From contig DATCEO010000146.1 of the NCBI GenBank assembly GCA_036510065.1, positions 22,093 through 86,092 of the forward strand: a stretch of 64,000 bases of DNA, read 5' to 3'. Below, piece after piece: positions 56,238 through 64,000 of the stretch (its first letter is position 1; every line of letters begins with the position of its first letter). Both the position numbers and the translations under genes were made by a program. A model generated the notes under the pieces. It was not told the origin of the DNA. It saw nothing but the letters and a program-made list of their open reading frames with translations, and did not search any database. This stretch comes from DASUBV01 sp036510065. Lineage in GTDB: Bacteria > Actinomycetota > Actinomycetes > Streptosporangiales > Streptosporangiaceae.

Positions 56238-57071
56238 CTACCGCTTCTTCTTGCCACGCCGACGGGAGATCAGCTGGTCGCTGGGCTTGTGCGCCGGGCG
56301 GGTCCGGCCCTCGGGCTGGCCCCACGGGCTGACCGGGTGCCGGCCTCCGGAGGTCTTGCCCTCGCCGCCGCCGAGCGGGTGGTCAACCGGGTTCATGGCC
56401 ACGCCGCGGACAGTGGGCCGGCGGCCCTTCCACCGGTTGCGGCCGGCCTTGCCGAGCTTGATGTTGCTCTGCTCGGCGTTGCCGACCTCGCCGACGGTGG
56501 CCCGGCAGCTCACGTCGACCCGCCGGATCTCGCCCGAGGGCATACGCAGCTGCGCGTACTTGCCCTCCTTGGCCAGCAGCTGGACGCCCGAGCCGGCCGA
56601 CCGGGCGATCTTGGCGCCGCCGCCGGGCCGCAGCTCGATCGCGTGCACCACGGTGCCGGTCGGGATGTTACGCAGCGGCAGGCAGTTGCCGGCCTTGATG
56701 TCCGCGCCCGGCCCGTTCTCCACCTGGTCACCCTGCTTCATGCCCTGCGGGGCCAGGATGTAGCGCTTCTCCCCGTCGGCGTAGTGCAGGAGCGCGATCC
56801 GGGAGGTCCGGTTCGGGTCGTACTCGATGTGCGCGACCCGGGCCGGCACGCCGTCCTTGTCCGACCGGCGGAAGTCGATCAGCCGGTAGGCACGCTTGTG
56901 ACCACCGCCCTGGTGCCGGGTGGTGATCCGGCCGTGCACGTTCCGGCCGCCAGTGCCGTGCAGCGGGCGAACCAGCGACTTCTCCGGCTCATCCCGCGTG
57001 ATCTCGGAGAAGTCGGCGCCGCTCGCCCCTCGCCTGCCGGGGGTCGTTGGCTTGTACTTGCGGATAGTCAT
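56238..57071 (-). CDS. rplB: Ribosomal protein L2
   Basis: A 277-residue primary 23S-binding protein next to the peptidyl-transferase centre, with MTIRKYKPTTPGRRGASGAD, RNIPTGTVVHAIELRPGGG and RGVAMNPVDHPLGGGEGK. The last motif is HPHGG in nearly all L2 proteins; here the second His is Leu (CTC codon). Confidence 0.97.
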   Translation of the reverse strand: MTIRKYKPTTPGRRGASGADFSEITRDEPEKSLVRPLHGTGGRNVHGRITTRHQGGGHKRAYRLIDFRRSDKDGVPARVAHIEYDPNRTSRIALLHYADGEKRYILAPQGMKQGDQVENGPGADIKAGNCLPLRNIPTGTVVHAIELRPGGGAKIARSAGSGVQLLAKEGKYAQLRMPSGEIRRVDVSCRATVGEVGNAEQSNIKLGKAGRNRWKGRRPTVRGVAMNPVDHPLGGGEGKTSGGRHPVSPWGQPEGRTRPAHKPSDQLISRRRGKKKR

Positions 57072-57075
57072 GTGC

Positions 57076-57369
57076 TCAGGCTCCGAAGATGTCGATCCGC
57101 TCGCCAGCGGCGAGGCTGACGATGGCGCGCTTGGTGTCTGGCCGCTTGCCCCAGCCGAACTTCGTCCGACGGCGCTTGCCTGGCCGGTTGAGCGTGTTCA
57201 CGCCGGTCACCCGGACGTTGAACACGACCTCGACGGCCTGCCGGATCTGCGTCTTGTTCGTGCCGGGCGCGACGATGAAGGTGTACTTGCCGTCGTCAGC
57301 CAGCCGGTAGCTCTTCTCGGAGATAACCGGCCGGATCAGGATGTCCCGGGGGTTGGTGGTCTTGTTCAC
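57076..57369 (-). CDS. rplW: Ribosomal protein L23
   Basis: A 97-residue tunnel-exit protein docking trigger factor and SRP (ILIRPVISEKSYRLADDGKY, VNTLNRPGKRRRT). Its start overlaps the rplD stop. Confidence 0.97.
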   Translation of the reverse strand: MNKTTNPRDILIRPVISEKSYRLADDGKYTFIVAPGTNKTQIRQAVEVVFNVRVTGVNTLNRPGKRRRTKFGWGKRPDTKRAIVSLAAGERIDIFGA

Positions 57370-58094
57370 GCCTGAGCGCCTTCCGTGGTGTCCGGACCCG
57401 TGGTAGCCGGACCCGTGGTAGCAGGCACCGTGGTAGCAGGCACCGTGGCGGGCTGGCCCGTGCTCCGGGCGACGAAGCTGTCCAGCGCCGCCTGGGTGAA
57501 GACCACCTGGTCGCTGACCAGGACGTCATAGGTGTTCAGCTGCCCGGAGTCGAGCAGGTGGACGCCACGCACGTTGCGCAGGCTGCGCCAGGTCACCGTG
57601 TCGGTGACGTTGACGACCACCAGCACGTGCGCCGCCACGCCCGTGAGGGCCAGTAGCGCGGTAACGGCGTCCTTGGTCCGCGGCGCGTCGCCCGTGATGA
57701 GGCTGTCCACGACGTGCACACGGCCATGCCGGGCCCGGTCCGACAGCGCACCGCGCAGCGCGGCGGCCTTCATCTTCTTGGGCGTCCGCTGCGCGTACGA
57801 CCGCGGCTGCGGTCCGTGCACCACGCCACCGCCGGCGAACTGCGGGGCCCGGATCGAGCCCTGCCGGGCGCGGCCGGTGCCCTTCTGCCGGTAGGGCTTG
57901 CGACCGCCGCCGCGCACCTCGCCGCGCCGCTTCGTGGAGTGCGTGCCCTGCCGGGCGGCTGCCTCCTGAGCGACGACGACCTGGTGGATCAGCGGCACGT
58001 TAACCTTCGCGTCGAAGATCTCAGCGGGCAGGTCGGTCGCCGCGCCGCCGGCCGATGCGGCCTTGGGCTTGGCGCTCGTCTTGGCCGGGCTCAT
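57366..58094 (-). CDS. rplD: Ribosomal protein L4 with pentapeptide tail
   Basis: A 242-residue protein. The conserved L4 body (RQGTHSTKRRGEVRGGGRKP, GTGRARQGSIRAPQFAGGG) runs to about residue 212. The C-terminus then carries five pentapeptides (ATVPA/TTGPA type) encoded by a 15-bp array. L4 lines the exit tunnel with L22, and its C-terminus faces solvent, so the tail may be tolerated. Confidence 0.96.
   Translation of the reverse strand: MSPAKTSAKPKAASAGGAATDLPAEIFDAKVNVPLIHQVVVAQEAAARQGTHSTKRRGEVRGGGRKPYRQKGTGRARQGSIRAPQFAGGGVVHGPQPRSYAQRTPKKMKAAALRGALSDRARHGRVHVVDSLITGDAPRTKDAVTALLALTGVAAHVLVVVNVTDTVTWRSLRNVRGVHLLDSGQLNTYDVLVSDQVVFTQAALDSFVARSTGQPATVPATTVPATTGPATTGPDTTEGAQA
57383..57457 (-). 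repeat. 15-bp tandem array, 5 units, in rplD
   Basis: Units ccgtggtgtccggac, ccgtggtagccggac, two ccgtggtagcaggca and ccgtggcgggctggc, in frame at the 3' end of an essential gene. The CCGTGGT core recurs in the arrays at 8936-9010 and 13759-13833. Confidence 0.92.
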
Positions 58095-58777
58095 CTCGCC
58101 TCACTCGTGGTCGCCAGCTGCCCGCCAGGGGCGAGCGGGGTCTTGACGGCGCTGCGGACCAGGACCAGCCCGCCGGCCGGGCCGGGAACCGCGCCCTTGA
58201 TCAGCAGCAGCCCGCGGTCGGCGTCGACGCCGTGCAGGGTCAGGTTCGGGGCGGTCGTCCGCTCGCCGCCCATCCGGCCGGCCATCCGCACGCCCTTGAA
58301 CACGCGGCCCGGGTAGGCGCAGCCGCCGATGGCGCCGGGCGCGCGGTGCTTGCGCTTGGTGCCGTGCGAGGAGGACATGCCCTTGAAGCCGTGGCGCTTC
58401 ATCACGCCCGCGAACCCCTTGCCCTTGCTCCGCGCGGTGACATCGACCAGCTCGCCGGCCGTGAACGTCTGGGCCGTGACTTCCTGGCCCAGGGTGTAGT
58501 CGGTGGCGTCGTCGGTGCGCAGCTCCACCAGGTACCGCCGCGGGGTCACGCCGGCTTTGGCGAAGTGGCCCGCCTCGGGCCGGTTCACGCGCCGCGGGTC
58601 GATCTCGCCGAAGCCAAGCTGAACGGCGGCATATCCGTCAGCGTCCGGCGTCCGCACCGCGGTGACGACGCAGGGGCCTGCGGCGACCACGGTGACGGGC
58701 ACCATTTTCCCGCCATCGTCGAAGACCTGGGTCATGCCGAGCTTGGTGCCCAGGACCCCCTTGATCTGCTTGGTCAT
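58091..58777 (-). CDS. rplC: Ribosomal protein L3
   Basis: A 228-residue protein, MTKQIKGVLGTKLGMTQVFD, with the RSKGKGFAGVMKRHGFKG loop that reaches the peptidyl-transferase centre. Overlaps rplD by 4 bp. Confidence 0.97.
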   Translation of the reverse strand: MTKQIKGVLGTKLGMTQVFDDGGKMVPVTVVAAGPCVVTAVRTPDADGYAAVQLGFGEIDPRRVNRPEAGHFAKAGVTPRRYLVELRTDDATDYTLGQEVTAQTFTAGELVDVTARSKGKGFAGVMKRHGFKGMSSSHGTKRKHRAPGAIGGCAYPGRVFKGVRMAGRMGGERTTAPNLTLHGVDADRGLLLIKGAVPGPAGGLVLVRSAVKTPLAPGGQLATTSEAR

Positions 58778-58791
58778 CTCGGTGCGTCCCT

Positions 58792-59100
58792 CTACAGCTT
58801 GATTTCGATGTCGACGCCCGCCGGCAGGTCCAGCCGCATCAGCGAGTCGACGGTCTTAGGCGTGGGGTCAATGATGTCGATGAGGCGCTTGTGCGTGCGC
58901 ATCTCGAAGTGCTCCCGCGAGTCCTTGTACTTGTGCGGGGACCGGATGACGCAGTACACGTTCTTCTCCGTCGGCAGCGGCACGGGGCCTGCGACCTTCG
59001 CCCCGGTCCGGGCCACCGTGTCGACGATCTTCCGGGCCGAGTTGTCGATGATCTCGTGGTCGTAGGCCTTGAGCCGAATGCGGATCTTCTGTCCCGCCAT
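58792..59100 (-). CDS. rpsJ: Ribosomal protein S10
   Basis: A 102-residue protein (MAGQKIRIRLKAYDHEIIDN), first gene of the S10 segment and NusB partner in antitermination. ATG 59100 gives the standard N-terminus. Confidence 0.97.
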   Translation of the reverse strand: MAGQKIRIRLKAYDHEIIDNSARKIVDTVARTGAKVAGPVPLPTEKNVYCVIRSPHKYKDSREHFEMRTHKRLIDIIDPTPKTVDSLMRLDLPAGVDIEIKL

Positions 59101-59141
59101 GGTTCCTCTGTCTCGTCGTCCCGCTGCTGGTGCCTGCACTG

Positions 59142-59187
59142 CGCTGCGCGGCGGCCGGGGCCGGGCGGCCCTGGCCGCCGCGCAGCG
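59142..59187 (-). terminator. Hairpin terminator after tuf
   Basis: A 15-bp perfect stem (CGCTGCGCGGCGGCC / GGCCGCCGCGCAGCG) with a 16-nt loop begins 6 nt after the tuf stop. No U-tract, which is usual for actinomycete terminators. It separates the str and S10 segments, though some read-through is likely. Confidence 0.7.
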
Positions 59188-59192
59188 GCTGC

Positions 59193-60386
59193 CTACTTGA
59201 TGATCTTCGTGACCCGGCCGGCGCCGACGGTGCGGCCACCTTCGCGAATCGCGAACCGAAGGCCGTCTTCCATGGCGATCGGCTGGATCAGGTTGACCAC
59301 CATCTCGGTGTTGTCACCCGGCAGCACCATCTCGGTGCCCTCGGGCAGCTGCACCACACCGGTCACGTCCGTGGTCCGGAAGTAGAACTGCGGCCGGTAG
59401 TTGTTGAAGAACGGCGTGTGCCGCCCGCCCTCGTCCTTGGACAGGATGTAGACCTGCGCCTCGAACTCGGTGTGCGGGGTGTTGGTGCCCGGCTTGATGA
59501 TGACCTGGCCGCGCTCGACATCCTCGCGCTTGATCCCGCGCAGCAGCAGGCCTGCGTTGTCGCCGGCCTGGCCCTCGTCGAGGATCTTGTGGAACATCTC
59601 GACGCCGGTGACCGTGGTCTTCGCCGCCTTCTCCTTGATCCCGATGATCTCGATTTCCTCACCGGTGTGCACCTTGCCGCGCTCGATCCGGCCGGTCACC
59701 ACGGTGCCGCGGCCGGTGATCGAGAACACGTCCTCGACCGGCATCAGGAACGGCCGCTCGACGTCGCGGACGGGCTCGGGGATGTTGTCGTCGCAGGCTC
59801 CCATGAGCTCGACGACCTTCTCGCCCCACTCAGCGTCGCCCTCGAGCGCCTTGAGCGCCGAGACGCGGATCACCGGTAGGTCGTCGCCGGGGAACTCATA
59901 CGAGCTGAGCAACTCCCGGACCTCGAGCTCGACGAGCTCGAGGATCTCCTCGTCGTCCACCATGTCGGCCTTGTTCAGCGCGACGACGATGTAGGGGACG
60001 CCGACCTGGCGGGCCAGCAGCACGTGCTCGCGGGTCTGCGGCATCGGGCCGTCGGTGGCCGCCACGACCAGGATCGCCCCGTCCATCTGGGCGGCACCGG
60101 TGATCATGTTCTTGATGTAGTCAGCGTGACCAGGGCAGTCGACGTGCGCGTAGTGGCGCTTGTCGGTCTGGTACTCGACGTGCGAGATCGCGATGGTGAT
60201 CCCGCGCTCCTTCTCTTCCTTCGCGTTGTCGATCTGGTCGAAGGGGGTGAAGGGGTTCACGTCCGGGTACTTGTCGTGCAGCACCCTGGTGATCGCCGCG
60301 GTCAGTGTCGTCTTGCCATGGTCGATGTGACCGATGGTGCCGATGTTGACGTGCGGCTTGGTCCGCTGGAACTTGGCCTTCGCCAC
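59193..60386 (-). CDS. tuf: Elongation factor Tu
   Basis: A 397-residue GTPase: GHIDHGKTT (P-loop), RGITIAISHVEY (switch 1), DCPGHADY and NKADM. GTG 60386 is chosen because GAGGAGA lies 5 nt upstream and it gives the standard MAKAKFQRTKPHVNIGT start. It delivers aminoacyl-tRNA to the ribosome. Confidence 0.98.
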   Translation of the reverse strand: MAKAKFQRTKPHVNIGTIGHIDHGKTTLTAAITRVLHDKYPDVNPFTPFDQIDNAKEEKERGITIAISHVEYQTDKRHYAHVDCPGHADYIKNMITGAAQMDGAILVVAATDGPMPQTREHVLLARQVGVPYIVVALNKADMVDDEEILELVELEVRELLSSYEFPGDDLPVIRVSALKALEGDAEWGEKVVELMGACDDNIPEPVRDVERPFLMPVEDVFSITGRGTVVTGRIERGKVHTGEEIEIIGIKEKAAKTTVTGVEMFHKILDEGQAGDNAGLLLRGIKREDVERGQVIIKPGTNTPHTEFEAQVYILSKDEGGRHTPFFNNYRPQFYFRTTDVTGVVQLPEGTEMVLPGDNTEMVVNLIQPIAMEDGLRFAIREGGRTVGAGRVTKIIK

Positions 60387-60411
60387 TGAAATCTCCTCGT
60401 TACGATCGTTT

Positions 60412-60427
60412 CCCCACCGCGGTGGGG
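60412..60427. other. 16-bp perfect palindrome between fusA and tuf
   Basis: CCCCACCG / CGGTGGGG, 25 bp upstream of the tuf start. It could form a hairpin or bind a dimeric protein; it may modulate separate expression of tuf. Confidence 0.45.
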
Positions 60428-60474
60428 CCAGGCGCTCGCGCGCACTGCTTGGTTCTCGTCGTCCTAACTTCGGG

Positions 60475-62574
<2,100 letters not shown>

Positions 62575-62618
62575 TTGCTTAGATCCTCGATCCCTCGTGG
62601 TTGTGCTCGTGTTAATGG

Positions 62619-63089
62619 CTACCAGCGGTAGTGCGCGAAGGCCTTGTTGGACTCGGCCATCTTGTGGGTGTCCTCGCGGCGCTTCACGCTCGCCCCGAGG
62701 CCGTTGCTCGCGTCGAGCAGCTCGTTCATCAGCCGCTCGGTCATGGTCTTCTCCCGGCGCGAGCGCGAGTAGGAGACCAGCCAGCGGAGCGCCAGCGTGG
62801 TGCTGCGGGACGCCCGCACCTCGACCGGCACCTGATAGGTCGCGCCGCCGACCCGGCGGCTGCGGACTTCCAGGGTCGGCTTGACGTTGTCGAGCGCGCG
62901 CTTGAGCGTCACGACCGGGTCGTTGCCTGACTTCTCCTTGCAGCCCTCGAGCGCGCCGTAAACGATCCGCTCGGCCAGCGACCGCTTGCCGTTCCGCAGC
63001 ACCTTGCTGACCAGCGCGGTGACGAGCGGCGAGCCGTAGACGGGGTCAGTGACCAGCGGCCGTTTGGTCGCGGGGCCCTTGCGCGGCAT
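62619..63089 (-). CDS. rpsG: Ribosomal protein S7
   Basis: A 156-residue protein (MPRKGPATKRPLVTDPVYGS, ending MAESNKAFAHYRW) that nucleates 30S head assembly. In other bacteria S7 represses the str operon. ATG 63089 follows the rpsL stop by 1 bp. Confidence 0.97.
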   Translation of the reverse strand: MPRKGPATKRPLVTDPVYGSPLVTALVSKVLRNGKRSLAERIVYGALEGCKEKSGNDPVVTLKRALDNVKPTLEVRSRRVGGATYQVPVEVRASRSTTLALRWLVSYSRSRREKTMTERLMNELLDASNGLGASVKRREDTHKMAESNKAFAHYRW

Positions 63090-63090
63090 G

Positions 63091-63465
63091 TCAGCTCTTC
63101 TCCTTCTTCGCGCCGTAACGGCTACGGGCCTGCTTGCGGCCGCGGACGCCCTGGGTGTCCAGGGAGCCGCGGATGACCTTGTAGCGCACTCCGGGAAGGT
63201 CACGGACGCGACCGCCGCGGACCAGCACGATGGAGTGCTCCTGGAGGTTGTGGCCGACGCCGGGGATGTAGGCGGTGACCTCAATGTGGCTGGTGAGCCT
63301 GACCCTGGCGACCTTGCGGAGCGCCGAGTTCGGCTTCTTCGGCGTAGTGGTGTAGACGCGCGTGCAGACCCCGCGGCGCTGGGGGCTGCCCTTGAGCGCC
63401 GGGGTGTTGTTCTTGGCTACCTTGTCCTGGCGGCCCTTTCGGACCAGCTGCTGGATCGTGGGCAC
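63091..63465 (-). CDS. rpsL: Ribosomal protein S12 with Arg88
   Basis: A 124-residue decoding-centre protein. GTG 63465 (VPTIQQLVRKGRQDKV) has GGAGA upstream and gives the standard length. Lys43 is present (TTTPKKPNSALRK). Residue 88 is Arg (GGRVRDLPGVRY; codon at 63202-63204), where Lys is usual. First gene of the str operon. Confidence 0.97.
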   Translation of the reverse strand: MPTIQQLVRKGRQDKVAKNNTPALKGSPQRRGVCTRVYTTTPKKPNSALRKVARVRLTSHIEVTAYIPGVGHNLQEHSIVLVRGGRVRDLPGVRYKVIRGSLDTQGVRGRKQARSRYGAKKEKS

Positions 63466-63760
63466 CGCGTCTCCGTCTTCGTTAATCTTCGGGCGCCCTG
63501 CGGCGCATGTCGTCATTCACCTGGCTGCCCCGGCCGCCCATGACTACCCGGGCAGGCCCCTAAAGGCCGCCCAGGCAGGCGGTCGTACGCACCTGGCCTG
63601 CAAGTTCGCTCGACTCTCCGACCCCCGTAGTCGGGTGTGTCGCCGTCATCACAGCGCACCCGCCCGCGAGGGCCGATACGTCAGAGTGGGAAAGCCTGCG
63701 CGCGTGGCCGTTCGCTGCTCCCGGCCTACTGGCCAGGGAACCGCAGCCCGTTAGCGCGCA

Positions 63761-63783
63761 CGTGCCCGCCAGTGACGGGCACG
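63761..63783 (-). promoter_or_regulatory. 5'-terminal hairpin of the str-operon leader
   Basis: Perfect 8-bp stem CGTGCCCG / CGGGCACG with a 7-nt loop, starting within a few nucleotides of the predicted transcript start. A stable 5' stem could protect the mRNA. The remaining leader to rpsL (about 300 nt, 63466-63760) contains no gene. Confidence 0.55.
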
Positions 63784-63790
63784 GAGAAAC

Positions 63791-63819
63791 AGCGTACCGG
63801 GCTGTCCCCGCAAGGTCAA
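63791..63819 (-). promoter_or_regulatory. Housekeeping sigma promoter of the str operon
   Basis: On the minus strand: TTGACC, 17-bp spacer, TACGCT. The predicted start is about 63784, giving an untranslated leader near 320 nt. It is the strongest promoter match in the window. Confidence 0.75.
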
Positions 63820-63928
63820 AGCGAGCCCATACATTCCCCTCGGCCGGGCCAGAATTCATCCGGCGCCAGCCGTTTCGGCACCGCCGCAACTGCCGGCCGG
63901 TGCCATAACAGAGTACCGCGCCGCCGGC

Positions 63929-63968
63929 GGTGCGCGGTCCTGTTCAGCGGTGCGCGGTCCTGTTCAGC
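63929..63968. repeat. 20-bp tandem duplication at 3' end of upstream gene
   Basis: ggtgcgcggtcctgttcagc occurs twice in tandem. The copy nearest the right edge carries the probable stop codon of the truncated upstream reading frame. Confidence 0.85.
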
Positions 63969-64000
63969 TGTCGTCGAGGCGGTGGAAGGCGACTTCCTCC
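63964..64000 (-). CDS. 3' end of an unidentified upstream gene
   Basis: The last codons read EEVAFHRLDDS before a TGA at 63964-63966. The position just upstream of rpsL would fit rpoC, but 11 residues are too few to confirm this. Confidence 0.3.
   Translation of the reverse strand, partial: EEVAFHRLDDS

Overview
The window is a 64-kb stretch of very GC-rich chromosome from an actinomycete-type bacterium (Actinomycetota). The evidence is the codon bias, the frequent GTG starts, the gene order of the ribosomal super-operon, the zinc-type S14, L36 and S4 proteins, and a DUF1707 protein. I cannot fix the genus from sequence alone. Nearly everything is on the minus strand; only two genes, at 18.8-20.1 kb and 37.7-39.5 kb, are on the plus strand. 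No tRNA, rRNA, CRISPR array, insertion sequence or prophage is visible.

Right half (about 32.7-64 kb). This is the conserved translation super-operon read leftward: str (rpsL-rpsG-fusA-tuf), S10 (rpsJ to rpsQ), spc (rplN to secY-adk-map) and alpha (infA-rpmJ-rpsM-rpsK-rpsD-rpoA-rplQ-truA). An AraC-type regulator and a convergent, long, disordered single-pass membrane protein follow, then rplM-rpsI-glmM-glmS. The last two genes supply glucosamine-6-phosphate and glucosamine-1-phosphate, the amino-sugar precursors for the left half. Good promoter matches precede rpsL and rplM, and each leader carries a strong hairpin.

Left half (1-32.5 kb). Two paralogous exopolysaccharide loci share a duplicated core: an ATP-grasp ligase, a flavoprotein, a cytosolic NodB-type deacetylase, a phosphoglycosyl transferase and a GT4 glycosyltransferase, plus a translationally coupled LuxR-regulator/GT4 pair. 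Locus A (1-15.1 kb) adds a PelF-like glycosyltransferase, a polytopic membrane protein, a LegB-like 4,6-dehydratase with a 4-ketoreductase-like partner, and two spherulin-4 (Sph3/GH135-like) proteins. This recalls Pel or galactosaminogalactan-type polymers. Locus B (20.2-32.4 kb) adds a processive GT2 synthase, a membrane-anchored GH18 hydrolase, a NodB-like protein lacking catalytic residues, a UDP-HexNAc dehydrogenase-like enzyme and an SDR epimerase. This recalls poly-GlcNAc or chitin-like systems. A third LuxR regulator, whose receiver domain has lost its phosphorylation residues, stands in front of locus A.

Unusual features. Short tandem arrays with a 15-bp period are inserted in frame in at least eleven genes, including rplD and truA, mostly at protein ends. 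Both loci keep the ATP-grasp/flavoprotein pair with overlapping genes. RpsL naturally has Arg at position 88, and L2 has Leu at the second His of its conserved HPH motif.
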